Source of the DNA: Strongylocentrotus droebachiensis
Taxonomy: Eukaryota > Echinodermata > Echinoidea > Camarodonta > Strongylocentrotidae
Assembly (NCBI GenBank): GCA_035222895.1
Contig: JAVYIG010005367.1
Coordinates: 1-64,000 of the forward strand
Direction: 5' to 3'
DNA length: 64,000 nt
Positions 41,237 through 53,338 of the stretch are shown here, in pieces (position 1 is the first letter of the stretch; every line of letters begins with the position of its first letter). The translations under genes and the position numbers were made by a program. Under the pieces are notes generated by a model. It was not told where the DNA came from. It did not search any database and was given only the letters and a program-made list of their open reading frames with translations.

Positions 41237-42358
41237 CTGATGATCTGACAAGTTATACTGCAACAGCTCTAATGAAAAATATAAACCAGTGGGCTTTGAA
41301 TTCAGATAGCAATAAGTTAACAGGTGTTGCTTTCATTGATTTGAGGAAAGCATTTGACACTGTCGATCACAACATTCTGTTACATAAATTGTCAGCCATT
41401 GGATGTTCTGATACTAGATTTCAGTGGTTTGTATCATATCTGTCCAACCGAGAACAGATGGTTTGTTTTAAAGGGGCTACTTCGAGTTCCTCAAAAGTTA
41501 TGATGGGAGTCCCACAAGGTTCGATTCTAGGGCCACTCCTTTTTTCTATCTTCATAAATAGTTTACCCAAATGTATTCATGATGGCATTGTTGATATGTA
41601 TTCTGACGACACAACTCTAACAGTCAGCGGGAGTAATGTCACAGAAGTAGAACAAAAGCTAACTAAAGGTACGGAAAATATATTTTCATGGGTATCAACA
41701 AACCGTCTAGTTCTTAATGCGGATAAGACAAATGCAATGCTTATTGGATCACAATCAGTTCTTAACGAAGTAAAGGATTTTTCTGTCACACTAAACGGCA
41801 GCTGTTTAAAAAGAGTAAAAGTGGCAAAATGTCTGGGTGTCTTGATTGACGAGGAGTTACGTAGGACGGAGCATGTGGAAAAAGATATTTAAACTGCTCA
41901 AAGAAATATAAGTGTAATTAAGCGTTTTGTTCCAACAAGATCTCTGAAAATTCTGTATAATGCCATCGTACTTTCTCATTTTGATTATTGTTCCTCTGTG
42001 TGGTCTGAGCGATTTCAAAGACAAACGATTAAATTACAAAAGGTTAAAAAAACGAGCTGAATGTGTAGTGCTAGGAGAAGGATTTGAAGTATCTTCAAAT
42101 GATATGTTTAGTCGCTAGATGCATGACATGGCACCAACATACTTAAAACAAGATTTACATCATGTTAGTTCACGACATGATCACAACACAAGACATGCTG
42201 TAAGGGATGCATTGTGTGTACGGACACTTATAAAAATAGTCCTCTGATTTCTGGAATTAGAGTATGGAACCAACTTAAAATTTCTGTCAAAATGTCACCT
42301 ACTTTGAACAGTTTTAAACACGCTCTAAAAGCCCTGTTATCTGTAGATGACGTGTAAG
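41237..42358 (+). pseudogene. Non-LTR retrotransposon RT, broken
   Basis: Reverse transcriptase and C-terminal region of a LINE. Motifs in order are [37 protein letters not shown] at the catalytic site (usually YADD), LVLNADKTNAM and CLGVLIDEELRR, then TAA at 41890. The same frame continues with ISVIKRFVPTRSLKILYNAI and LSHFDYCSSVW, then degrades. MHDMAPTYLKQDLHHVSSRH and, after a frame break, GIRVWNQLKISVKMSP mark the C-terminus. The endonuclease part is missing: a 5'-truncated, mutated copy. Confidence 0.88.
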
Positions 42359-42599
42359 TGAACTTTTGGGGGTTTCTTGCGAAGCTACCCATTTTTTTCC
42401 TATTTGCAAAATTATGAAATTTGGTTGACATGGTTATCGTTATATCATTTATTCATACATGTAAAGTATCAATTTTCAGCTATCTTGTAAACAACCTATG
42501 TGTATTGAATGTAAATATGAATATAACAATATTGCTATCCCGTGCGTTAAGCTATATCAAATTATTAAATGAACGTTTTCAATCATTTTTTCCCTTTCA

Positions 42600-43200
42600 T
42601 TTGAAACGGGGCACTTATCAGATATGAAAAAGGGCAATCATGAAAAAGGAAAGGGCACTTATAAGATAGAAAAATAGCGTTTATTAGAAAGGGGAAGGGG
42701 CACGTGCAAAATAAAAGGGGTAGTTATTAGAGGTGAAAAGGGACACTCATCAGAGATGAAAAAGCACTTATCAGGAGGGGAAGGGCACTTGTCAAAGTAA
42801 TACGAGTATCTCTCAGATATGAGGGGAAATTGTCGGAGGTGAAGGGGGCATCTGAAGTGAAAAGGAGTAACTTGTCGTACTTGAAAATTATCATTTACCA
42901 GAGATGAAAAGGGGCATTTATGAGAAGTGGAAGGGGCTCCTTTTTTAAAGGGGCACTTATCATTGGGAAATTGTGCACTTATACGGAAGAAAAGGGGCAC
43001 ATGTGAAAATATAAGGTGCGCTTATCCGAGTTAAAAACGGGGAAAGGGCAATTCTTATGAAGGAAAAGGAGCACTTGTAAAAGTAAAAGAGGCACCTCTC
43101 AGATATGAAGAGGGCAATTATCAGAGGTGAAGGAGGCACTTATCTAAATCTAACAGGGGCACTTCTCGTACCTGTAAAGGGGCACTTATGAGAATGGAAA
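42600..43200. repeat. Degenerate GGGGCACTTATCAGA minisatellite
   Basis: Units of about 20-24 bases built on AAAAGGGGCACTTATCAGAG with GATGAAA or GGTGAAG linkers, many variants. Merges at about 43200 into the AAGAAACAAAGAATAAC array. Confidence 0.85.
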
Positions 43201-45700
43201 ATTGCCGCCTCTAACCACACGGATAGAAAGAGATAAAATGATAGAGTGATGCAAACAAAGCATAACATAAGAAAAGGGGATAGAAGGAAGAAACGAAAAA
43301 TAACACAAGGAAAGACAAAAAGAGAAACAAAATGATATAAGCAAAGAATAACATAAAGGAAAAAATAAAGGGCTATCGAAGGAAGTAACGAAGAATAACA
43401 CGAGAAGGTTATACAAGGAAGAAACAAAGAATAACATATAGGTGATCGAAGGAAGAAACAAAGAATAACATCAGAAACGGTTATAAAAGGAAGAAACAGA
43501 GAATAGCATAAGAAAAGGTTATAGAAGCCTAATAAACAGAGAATATCACAGGGAAAGGTTATAGAAGGAAGTGAAAAGGATAACATAAGAAAAGGTTATA
43601 GAGGGTTACATAATGCGGCATGGTGAGGGCTTGATGCTCAGAGTCATAGAAGGTTGTATTCATGGAAAGAAGAAGAGGGGAAGACCTCGTAAAGGCTTTC
43701 TAGACGATGTAATCACACAATGTGGAGCAACAGGGTATACAACGATGAAACGGTTGGCTCAAGACCGAGGAACTTGGAGAGAAAATTGGAGAGACACTTT
43801 TTTGGCTTTTGAATGGGTCACTGAACCTGTCATAAGCAGACAGATCACTATTGATGATGATAGAAGGAAGAAACAAAGAATAACATAAGAAAAAGGTTAA
43901 TATAGAATTAAGAAACAAAGAATAACATAAGAAAAGGTTATAGAAGGAAAAAAACAAATTAACATAAGGAAAGGTTAAAGAAGCCTATAATAAACAGAGA
44001 ATAACACAGGGAAAGGTTATAGAAGGAAGAAACAAAGAATAACATAAGAAACGGTTGTAAAAGGAAGAAACAGAGAATAACATAGGAAAAGGATATAGAA
44101 GGAAGAAACGGAGAATAACATAAGAAAAGGTCATAGAAGCCTAATAAACAGAGAATATCACAGGGAAAGGTTATAGAAGGAAGTGAAAAGGATAACATAA
44201 GAAAAGGTTATAGAAGGTTACATAATGCGGCATGATGAGGGCTTGATGAGTCATAGAAGGTTGTATTCATGGAAAGAAGAAGAGGGGAAGACCTCGTAAA
44301 GGCTTTCTAAACGATGTAATCACACAATGTAGAGCAACAGGGTATACAACAATCAAACGGTTGGCTCAAGACCGAGGAACTTTGAGAGAAACTTGAAGAG
44401 ACACTTTTTTGAATTTCGAATGGGTCACTGAACCTGTCATAAACTGACAAATCACTATTGATGATGATAGAAGAAAGAAACAAAGAATAACATTAAAAAA
44501 AAGGTTATAGAAGGAAAAAACAAAGAATAACATAAGAAAAGGTTATAGAAGGAAGAAACAAAGATTAACATAAGAAAAGGTTATAGAATGAAGAAACAAA
44601 GAATAACGAAAGAAAAGGTTATAGAAGGAAGAAACAAAGAATAACATAAGATAAGGTTATAGAATGAAGAAACAAAGAATAATATAAGAAAAGGTTAAAG
44701 AATGAAGAAACAAAGAATAACAAAATAAAAGGTTATAGAATGAAGAAACAAAGAATAACGAAAGAAAAGGTTATACCGTAGAAGGAAGAAACAAAGAATA
44801 ATATAATAAAAGGTTATAGAATGAAGAAACAAAGAATAATATAAGAAAAGGTTAAAGAATGAAGAAACAAAGAATAACAAAATAAAAGGTTATAGAATGA
44901 AGAAACAAAGAATAACAAAAGAAAAGGTTATAGAAGGGAGAAACAAATAATAACATAAGAAAAAGTCATAGAATGAAGAAACAAAGAATAACATAAGAAA
45001 AGGTTATAGAATGAAGAAACAAAGAATAACACAGGGAAAGGTTATAGAAGGAAGTGAAAAAGGATAACATAAGAAAAGGTTATAGAAGGAAGAAACAGAG
45101 AATAACATTAGAAAAGGGTTATAGAAGGAAGAAACAAAGAATAACATAAGAAAAGGTTTAATAAAGAATGAAGAAACAGAAATAACATAAGAAAAGTATA
45201 TAGAAGGAAGTAAAAATTTTTTAAAAAAATAACATAAGAAAAGGTTACAAAAGGAAATAACAAAGAACAACGTAGGGAAAGTTTATAGAGGGAAGAAACA
45301 GAGAATCACATAGGGAAAGGTTATAAAAGGAAAAAACAAAGAATAACATAAGAAAAGGTTATAGAATGCTGAAACAAAGAATAATATAAGAAAAGGTTAT
45401 TGAAGTAAGAAATAAAGAATCCCATAAGAAATGGTTATAGAAGGAAGTCCACAGGGAAAGGTTATAGAAAGAAGTCCATAGGGAAAGGTTATAGAAGGAA
45501 GTCCATAGGGAAAGGTTATAGAAGGAAGTAAACAAAAAAGGATAACATAAGGAAAGGTTATAGAATGAAGAAACAAAGAATAATATAAGAAAAGGTTATA
45601 GAAGGAAGTAAAACAAGGATAACATAAGGAAAGGTTAAAGAAGGAAGAAACAAAGAATTAATTAAGAAAAGGGTATAGAAGGAAGAAACAGAGAGGTTTG
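43200..45700. repeat. 2.5-kb satellite, 38-bp unit, with higher-order repeat
   Basis: The basic unit is AGAAACAAAGAATAACATAA followed by GAAAAGGTTATAGAAGGA (38 bases), with variants such as CACAGGGAAAGG and GTCCATAGGG. A block of about 320 bases with a LINE-derived coding tail occurs twice (about 43560 and 44175), offset 612 bases with shared flanking variants, indicating a higher-order duplication. Confidence 0.92.
43613..43888 (+). pseudogene. LINE reverse transcriptase C-terminal fragment in the satellite
   Basis: RHGEGLMLRVIEGCIHGKKK, RGRPRKGFLDDVI and RLAQDRGTWRENW match the GHV-R-M...GRGRP...W/FLD...LAQDR-W tail typical of several LINE RT proteins. A second, more decayed copy lies at 44225-44480 with frame breaks. 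The frame runs on into the satellite unit (RRKKQRIT), so unit and fragment are fused. Confidence 0.75.
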
Positions 45701-46301
45701 AAGCGCATGCATGTTCAGAACCATATCCAGTTTACAAACCAACCATCCATTGCTAGGGATCTTATTTTGGAGCGTCAAACTACTGGGGTCGTGCAAACTA
45801 AGGTAAAATGCTCAAGAGTTTTTTTTTCTCCATGAACATTATTTTAAACGGTACAGTTTTACTCTCTAAGTGTGTCGCCTCATTTGATAATACGTTGTTT
45901 TGTCAGCTTATGAGGTTAAAGTTGGCCAAAGTAAACTAACTTGAAATTGCAGCCTGAAAAATATCACATATGAACCCAAACAAAAAGACAACATTTCGTT
46001 TACGAAGATATTTAATTGTGAGTATTCGTAGCTAGTACAGAGGCAGTACTAATTGCAGTAGTACACGTATAGTAGAAGTAGTAGTAGTAGCAGTAGTAGT
46101 AGTAGAGATGATGATGATGATGATGATAAAGAAGAAGAGGACAAAATGCACGAGGCTCTTCTACCAACGTTTCACAAATTTAGAAAACATGATACCTGCA
46201 TGCTACATTAATCTTTCGAGGGTGCAATCGCCTAAACAGCAAACAAATACAAGATATAACAACTAAGTGAGATAAATTGAACCTATATGTTTTTCTTTCA
46301 G
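45701..46301. promoter_or_regulatory. TLR upstream region with 3' splice site
   Basis: Upstream of the TLR a (GTA)n/(GAT)n microsatellite lies at 46076-46130. A strong acceptor TGTTTTTCTTTCAG ends at 46301, 23 bases before the ATG, so a 5'-UTR intron is likely. The promoter itself was not identified. Confidence 0.5.
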
Positions 46302-46324
46302 ACAGAAAACCGAAATCAGGCATT

Positions 46325-48970
46325 ATGGCTTTCGAACACCGTGTACTTCTTCCATTGATCATCTTCTTCTGTATCCAAACCCTGCACGGAGATGCTGTTC
46401 CCATAACAACGCTGTATCTGAAGAGACGGCCCTGTCGCGAGGACGTTAAGCTGAAGGAAACTGATTGTGATGGCAGAAGTTTGGATTCTGTCCCTCAAAA
46501 TCTTCCTGAAAATACTGAAGCTCTGAGCATGAGGTCCAACAAACTCACCTCTCTCTTAAACTCTTCGTTTAAAACATACCCTCTCCTTACCAGATTGGAT
46601 ATTGCCGAAAACGATATCATGATGATTGAATCTGGGACCTTTTACCCTCTCAAAGAATTGCAGGATATAAATTTGTCTCACAACTCTCATCTTGTGCTTC
46701 CCGACACAGGGCTCTTCAGTTGGGCTAAGAAGCTGTCTGTTCTAGATTTAAGTTTTGCACACTTGAAATCACTCCCCGACGATACGCTAAAATGGAGCCC
46801 ACATTTAGAACGTGTAAAACTTGACTTCAACGATCTTACTTTCATTAACATCAGTCGTTGTGGAAGGGTTATTAAGTATGTTGACTTGTCTGGAAATGAC
46901 CTTACGCACATCACCAAGAAAGCTTTCGATTTTTCATGTCATAGTGAGACTTTGGATCTAATTGGAAACCCTATCATATTAGTCGATCCCAATGTGATCG
47001 CATCATTGCATGTCAGGTCACTGGTAATCGGGTCCTATGGACATCCTTTGTCATTCGAGGTGTTGAGAAATATATTCATTGGCATCTCACGATCGACTAT
47101 AGAGCAATTTGAACTCGTCGATTGCGTGTCTGAATTTCCAGCAGATTTCTTTGATCCGCTTCAGGGTCACTCTTTTTCAGTGCTTGACTTCTCTTGGAAC
47201 GAAATACACACCCTCTATCCATTCGTCTTCTCGAAGTTGACGAGTACTAGATTACTTGATATTAGTGCCAACCATATCGAAAAAATCGAACCAGAATTCT
47301 TTGGAAACATGCAGGATATCAGGGTTTTGAAATTGCAAAACAATATAATAACAAATGTAAACACCTACAATCGTTCATGGAAAATAGGCTTAACTGAGTT
47401 GGATCTATCCGGTAACCATTTGACTAAAGTTTCCCGATTCACTTTTTTTGGTTTGCAAAATCTAACGTTCTTAGACATGCACTCAAACATTTTTCTTACA
47501 ACCCTGGAAAGGGGGTCATTTATGGGACTAGAACAAATTGAAACTATCACTTTGTCACAATGTAATATCGTTAATATTCCATTCTTGATCGCTCCGAGCT
47601 TAAAATCTCTTTACCTTAACAATAACAAACGTTTCCCACGTATAACGTTATGGGGTGGGAATTTCTTCAAAAATCTACAATCACTTGTGCATTTGAACCT
47701 CAGAGAGACCGGGCTTGGGACCGTTCGGTTTTCTTTACTAGTTCCAAATATCTCTTTTTTCGATGGATTGGTTAGTCTGACGACTTTGGATCTGAGTAAA
47801 AATGTAATCGGCTCAATATATGATAGTGTAGATTATTTATCATTTAAACCACTGTCTGCTCTACAAAATCTCAGTTTGGAAGACTGTGACATTTCATTTC
47901 TTAATCCATTAGCCTTTGAGGCGTTGAAATTCCTTCGGGTGCTGAACTTAAGGGGAAACAAAATAAAGCAACTTCCTATTGACATATTCAAAATTTTTGG
48001 ACAAATGACAAACATTGATCTCCATAATAACCGTTTGACATACCTCGATATAAACCTGTTTTTGAACAATAGCAGAATGACAACACTTTTGTTATCAGAA
48101 AACAAATTAACAAGACTCAACCAAAGTACTTTCAAACTGATTGGGCCTTCTCATACATCTGTCGATCTTTCAGGGAACCCACTTGAATGCAATTGTGAAC
48201 TAAGTTGGCTTCTTGCCTGGATTAGCGGACCACTTGTACTCATGAACAAGAATATAACTATTTGTTCGTCAGCGTCTTTAGAGCCTCTTCGCGAGAAACC
48301 GCTGTTTGATTTTGACTCCAAAACGCTTTGTAGCCCTAACATTGCCCTCTATTCTTTGACTTCCCTCGCCATCATGTCCTTCGTTGTCATCGTCGTACTC
48401 GTCTTTCACTATCGATGGCAGTTGAGGTACAAACTCTTTCTCTTGAAATTAGCAGCCGTTGGGTATAACGAGATGCGAGACGCTCGAGACCACAATGATT
48501 ATGAGTTCGACATGAATGTCATCTTTTACGACGATGACGAAGAGTGGGCTCGCGAACATCTTCTACCAACTCTTGAAGAAAGACTCCCGCAGTTTGAGAG
48601 GAACGTCTTTGGTGACGAAGACCTCGTGCCGGGTATGCATTACTTGGATGCGATCGACTACGTGGTGAGCCGGAGTTACAAGACCGTCATTCTACTAAGC
48701 AGAACCGCCGTGCGCGATCGTTGGTTCATGCTTAAGTTCCGCACCGCGATGGACCATGTGAGTGACACTCAGACTGAGTTCGTAGTCGCGGTCTTCATCG
48801 AAGACATCCCAGATGATGAGATACCTTTCTTGGCGAGGTTGTATCTCAGTGACGGCAGACCCTACCTCCATTGGACTGAGGATGTGAGGGGACAGGAATA
48901 TTTCTTTGATCAATTGACGAAATATCTTACGATTAATATCAGAACCAATGACTTGATCCCTAACGAGTAG
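46325..48970 (+). CDS. Toll-like receptor, single coding exon
   Basis: The ATG at 46325 gives 881 aa. Residues 1-22 are a signal peptide (VLLPLIIFFCIQTLHG). Cys37 and Cys48 lie in the N-cap. About 20 leucine-rich repeats follow (for example LTELDLSGNHLTKVSRFTFF). An LRRCT at 616-672 has Cys622, 624, 647 and 669. A transmembrane helix covers 673-696, and a cytoplasmic TIR domain about 726-870. TLRs sense microbial or self ligands at the surface or in endosomes and signal by TIR-TIR contacts with MyD88-type adaptors. One coding exon and a vertebrate-like single LRRCT fit the large sea-urchin TLR family. TIR box 1 is FDMNVIFYDDDEEW, box 2 is GDEDLVPG and box 3 is YLHW, each off-consensus. Start chosen over an upstream in-frame TTG because of the acceptor at 46301 and the signal peptide. 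Confidence 0.95.
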   Translation: MAFEHRVLLPLIIFFCIQTLHGDAVPITTLYLKRRPCREDVKLKETDCDGRSLDSVPQNLPENTEALSMRSNKLTSLLNSSFKTYPLLTRLDIAENDIMMIESGTFYPLKELQDINLSHNSHLVLPDTGLFSWAKKLSVLDLSFAHLKSLPDDTLKWSPHLERVKLDFNDLTFINISRCGRVIKYVDLSGNDLTHITKKAFDFSCHSETLDLIGNPIILVDPNVIASLHVRSLVIGSYGHPLSFEVLRNIFIGISRSTIEQFELVDCVSEFPADFFDPLQGHSFSVLDFSWNEIHTLYPFVFSKLTSTRLLDISANHIEKIEPEFFGNMQDIRVLKLQNNIITNVNTYNRSWKIGLTELDLSGNHLTKVSRFTFFGLQNLTFLDMHSNIFLTTLERGSFMGLEQIETITLSQCNIVNIPFLIAPSLKSLYLNNNKRFPRITLWGGNFFKNLQSLVHLNLRETGLGTVRFSLLVPNISFFDGLVSLTTLDLSKNVIGSIYDSVDYLSFKPLSALQNLSLEDCDISFLNPLAFEALKFLRVLNLRGNKIKQLPIDIFKIFGQMTNIDLHNNRLTYLDINLFLNNSRMTTLLLSENKLTRLNQSTFKLIGPSHTSVDLSGNPLECNCELSWLLAWISGPLVLMNKNITICSSASLEPLREKPLFDFDSKTLCSPNIALYSLTSLAIMSFVVIVVLVFHYRWQLRYKLFLLKLAAVGYNEMRDARDHNDYEFDMNVIFYDDDEEWAREHLLPTLEERLPQFERNVFGDEDLVPGMHYLDAIDYVVSRSYKTVILLSRTAVRDRWFMLKFRTAMDHVSDTQTEFVVAVFIEDIPDDEIPFLARLYLSDGRPYLHWTEDVRGQEYFFDQLTKYLTINIRTNDLIPNE

Positions 48971-49050
48971 AAGAATATGACAATATGACTATGTGGCTGT
49001 TGGTGGTAAGCAGGGGTAGCCTCAATATCGTTATGAGCTGAAATGTTTAA

Positions 49051-49056
49051 AATAAA
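49051..49056 (+). terminator. TLR polyadenylation signal
   Basis: AATAAA 81 bases after the TLR stop (TAG at 48968-48970). Position and sequence fit; no other candidate is closer. Confidence 0.55.
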
Positions 49057-49950
49057 AAAGGGATTTAATTTTTAGGAAAGTGCAACGACATAATATTCTT
49101 TGAGCAATTTCTTTTCCTAGAATCTTCATCTTTGATAAGTGCGAGAAATAGCACATTTAAAATTTCCGTATGATTGCAAATGTATCACCTTATTATATCA
49201 ATGTTTTCTATTACGACATCGTCTAACACATTGTCGTACGAGGCTTATCTCTGTGGGTCTGCTACAGTGACTAAAGCCTCGGTCACAAATGCCGATTTTC
49301 AGGCAATGGAAATTCGGGAAGACAATGGAAAAAACAGAGAGATTCGTACGAAATTATCGTTTGTACGAACCTTTGTGACAGTAGCATTACACAGACCAAG
49401 TAATTCTAGAAGTATTACAATAATTTTGTACATAACAATTTACTCGAACGCACCTTGAAAAGTAGAATCACAAATGAAGCAATTCTTTCATTTCAACGCA
49501 TTTTGATGAATCCATTTACTCTTCATATTCACAAGCGGTCTAAAACAGGATTGTATGAACAATGACGGCCGTCTCGTTCTAATAAGAAGATGTCCCTTGA
49601 AATGTTATGTAACGCGTATTGGGATGTTTAATAACCCTTTCGTATGTATACAGTATATATTGTAACTTCAATCTGGGCGTCAAAAATATATTACTAGGGG
49701 TAAAACAATATTCAGTATTATAAAACTACAAAGTTATGTTGATATAAATGTAAAGCGTATAATAAAATAAAAGAGACATAACATATAATATATAATAGAA
49801 ATAATAATAATAAATGTAATGTTTTCTTTTTTTTACCCAGGGTAGTCCCATCAGTATTAATATTGTTCTCCCTGAGGGCCCTGCAATCATATCATAACCC
49901 CAGCTTTAAATTTGATATTCATTGATTTCAAAAACTAACTTTATTTTCAT
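49057..49950. other. Intergenic DNA with SINE-like piece
   Basis: An (AAT)n at 49801-49811 is followed by TTTACCCAGGGTAGTCCCAT and GAGGGCCCTGCAATCAT, matching the body of the SINE at 28980-29030. Otherwise nothing recognised. Confidence 0.55.
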
Positions 49951-50357
49951 TATTGCAAAGTTGAAACTTTTCAGTTTCAAGTTTTTTATTTCTGCATTTT
50001 CCATAAACAATAACAAAAATAACAATGAATACATTTTAGCAATATAATGATAAGTAATACAAGTAGTAATTCATATAAATAAATAAATATAAATAATCAA
50101 TAGTACAATTAATCGTATTTGAAAAGAAAGAAAAGGGGGAGAATGCAGAAGACCGATATCGTAAGCAGAGCTTGAAATGATACCGGCCTTACAAAAGAAG
50201 GAGAGGAGACAGGAAGAAATAGCGGGTGAAGAGAGTGCTGTGCAAAGTGAAGAGTGCACTGCGCGAGCTCCTCAATCTATCAAAATAATTTCCTTTTTAT
50301 ATACAAATAAACAATGAATATTAAAACAAAATACATGTAGTATATTATGACCAGAAT

Positions 50358-51804
50358 CTAATTTTCATACCTTATCAATAAATATTCTTTCATCTTCACT
50401 TTAAAGGAAACAAGTGTTGTACATAATTTTAATGTTATAAGCAAGGAGTTCCACACATCGGGTCCATTGTGTCTTATTGATTTTTGTGCCAAAACAATTT
50501 TAGGGTTAGTTAAATGAAAATCCATAGAGTGCCTCGTGGGGTACGAATGTACATTAACATTATGAATATAAAAATCATGAAAGGACTTAGGAAGTAAGTT
50601 GGAGACATATTTATACATAAAAATAGCTGTTTGAAAAATGTGCATATCAGTTACTTTGAGAGTTTTCAATGTTTTAAAAATAGGTGTAGTGTGTGCTAAA
50701 TAATCAGATTGTGTACAAATTCGTAGAGCTTTCTTTTGTAAAAGTTCAAGTGAATTAATTTTAGTTTTACAACAGTTTCCCCATACGATATTACAATAAT
50801 TAATATGCGAAAGTACAAAAGCATTATAAATCATAAAAAGAGATTTGGGAGTTACTAATAATTTCAATTTATATAATATTCCAATGTTCCTAGAAACAGC
50901 GTTCAATATATTATGTATATGATCGGACCAAGTTAAATTAGAATCAATGGTTATCCCCAAAAATTTGACAGAATTTTTTTCTAGAAGCAAAATATCATTA
51001 ATATATAATCTACAATTTACTTTTGGTGAATGAACATTTCTAAAGTATATAAAGTTTGTTTTAGTAAAATTTAAAGATAACTTATTAGACTTAAACCAAA
51101 CATATATTTTAGATAATTCAACATTTAAGATTGACGTAAGTGTGTCTAAATTTGTATGAGAATAAAATACATTAGTGTCGTCTGCATACAATATAAATGT
51201 TAAAAGTTTAGATGATTTTACAATATCATTAACGTATAACAAAAATAATAAAGGACCTAGAATCGATCCCTGAGGGACGCCACAAGTTATAGGTAATCTA
51301 CTCGACTCTTTAGATTGAAAGTATACATACTGTTCTCTATTAAACAAATAATTTTTAAACCATGATAAAGCAATACCCCTTACTCCATAAAATTGTAATT
51401 TATCAATCAATATTTTATGATCAATAGTATCAAATGCCTTACTCAGGTCCATAAAAATGCCTACACTGTGTTCCTTATTAGCCAATGATGTAATAATTTT
51501 ATCATAAAGTTGAATAATTGCATGATCTGTCGAATGATGCTTTCTAAAACCAAACTGATTAGGAACAAGTAAATCATTACTATTTAAAAAATCATAAAGT
51601 CGTTCATAAATAACTTTTTCAAGAATTTTTGAGACAGCCGGTAAAAGGGAAATAGGACGATAATTATTTACTAATGAAGAATCATCTTTTTTATATATTG
51701 GGATTATTTTAGAAATTTTCAATATATTTGGACAAACACCAAGTGTGATCGATAAATTAAAAATATATGTTATTGGAGAGACAATATTATAAATAATTTT
51801 TTTA
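50358..51804 (-). CDS. LINE reverse transcriptase frame
   Basis: Palm and fingers motifs in order: [79 protein letters not shown] (YADD active site), [13 protein letters not shown] and [15 protein letters not shown], then a C-terminal thumb with [11 protein letters not shown]. All catalytic Asp residues are present, so the copy is young. Belongs in frame with the upstream endonuclease but is shifted by one base at 51797-51803. Confidence 0.92.
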
Positions 51805-53338
51805 AAAGATTTACACTTATCCCATCATAACCAGTAGATTTAGTGGATTTTAAAGACTGTACAACTTTAATAATTTCGTGAGAGGATGTTGGTCGTAAAA
51901 ATAAAGATTTATAAAATGGTTCATCCAAATATTGTTTATAACTATTTTGATCAATATTAGATTCTGATGCTAAATTTGGACCTATATCATTAAAATATGA
52001 ATTAAACATATTTGCAATTTTTACTGGATTATTTATTTCCTGACCATCTTTAAAAAATGATTTAGGAGTATTATTTTTAGAACCAATCATATCTTTAACA
52101 ATTTGCCATATTGAAGCATTACTTGTCTTATTCATGTCTATTTTATTTGAATAATGTAATTTACGTGAAAGTCGAATTATTGAAGTTAATTTATTTCTAT
52201 AAATTTTATACTTGCTACAATTCTCATCACTCATCTTTTTAAGACTTTTCTTATAAAGTTTATTTCTAGTTTTTATCGACTTTAAAATTCCTTTAGTGAT
52301 CCATGGATTTTTAACTTTTTTATATTTTGTTCGAACAAGTGGAATATTTTTATCATAATACTTTTGTAGCTTATGATTAAATTTTTCGTAAGCCTTATCA
52401 ACATCATTTTCCTCAAATACATCGAGCCATTGCTCTTGACATAAATCAATATTTAAAGAATCAATATTAGAAGAATTTTCTTTTCTATGCATTTTTAGTG
52501 TATTGTTCAATAATCTATGAACATTAATTGTCTGCTTAATAATACTAAAAATAGGCAAGTGGTCAGATATATCATAATACAAAATACCATTTAAACATTC
52601 CTTATTAACATTATTTGAGAATATATTGTCAATTAAGGTTGAAGATGTTTTCGAAATCCGTGTGGGTTTATTAATATGAGGATGCAACGAGTAAGATAAT
52701 AGAATGTTATTTAATTTCAAACTATTATTATGAAGAGGAGGTAAAATGTTTATGTTATAATCTCCCATTAAATAAACATCTTTATTTTCACCAATTATTG
52801 TATGAAGAGATTCATCTAAATTATCTAAAAATGTCTCTATCCGATTATTAGGAGGTCTATAAACTACGCCTATTAAAATATTTTTACCAAAATCATTTAT
52901 AACTTCAACAAAAATGTCCTCTGCACCTTCAATATGAATATCATGTCGTATTTGAATATTTAACTGATTACGTAAATAAATAGCTACACCGCCACCTCTA
53001 CCTTCTTTGCGGTCAGCACGGACCATAGTATAATTATCAAGATTAAATACAGGAGGGGAGTTTGCGTTAAGCCACGTTTCAGTGACACCTATTACAGAAA
53101 AATTAAACCCAGGAATTACAGAAAAAAGTGTGTTTAAATCATCATAACTTTTATTCAAACTACGAGCATTAAAGTGAATTAAACTGAAATTATCAATATC
53201 ATTATTACTACCTTTATTCAATTCATGATTAAATTGGTTTAGTGTAATCTTAATTTTCGCAATAAATTCATCAATAGTAAAATAGTCACTATCGTGTTCA
53301 ATTAGAGACTGGTCATGTAACAAATCATGATTATTCAT
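51770..53338 (-). CDS. LINE apurinic-type endonuclease frame
   Basis: From ATG at 53338. APE-endonuclease motifs are [38 protein letters not shown] and SDHLPIF, then a Lys-rich linker and the beginning of the RT fingers ([15 protein letters not shown]). The frame ends in FIILSLQ and TAA just past the homopolymer. Cuts target DNA to prime reverse transcription, by analogy with the family. Confidence 0.9.
   Translation of the reverse strand: MNNHDLLHDQSLIEHDSDYFTIDEFIAKIKITLNQFNHELNKGSNNDIDNFSLIHFNARSLNKSYDDLNTLFSVIPGFNFSVIGVTETWLNANSPPVFNLDNYTMVRADRKEGRGGGVAIYLRNQLNIQIRHDIHIEGAEDIFVEVINDFGKNILIGVVYRPPNNRIETFLDNLDESLHTIIGENKDVYLMGDYNINILPPLHNNSLKLNNILLSYSLHPHINKPTRISKTSSTLIDNIFSNNVNKECLNGILYYDISDHLPIFSIIKQTINVHRLLNNTLKMHRKENSSNIDSLNIDLCQEQWLDVFEENDVDKAYEKFNHKLQKYYDKNIPLVRTKYKKVKNPWITKGILKSIKTRNKLYKKSLKKMSDENCSKYKIYRNKLTSIIRLSRKLHYSNKIDMNKTSNASIWQIVKDMIGSKNNTPKSFFKDGQEINNPVKIANMFNSYFNDIGPNLASESNIDQNSYKQYLDEPFYKSLFLRPTSSHEIIKVVQSLKSTKSTGYDGISVNLLKKLFIILSLQ

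Noticed and set aside
43140-43586. Hydrophobic minus-strand frames (Phe/Leu/Ser rich)
   Set aside because: Repeat-derived; the 38-bp unit read on the minus strand yields membrane-like peptides by composition.
43200-45700. CRISPR-like regular repeats
   Set aside because: Units are contiguous and diverged with no unique spacers; eukaryotic satellite context.
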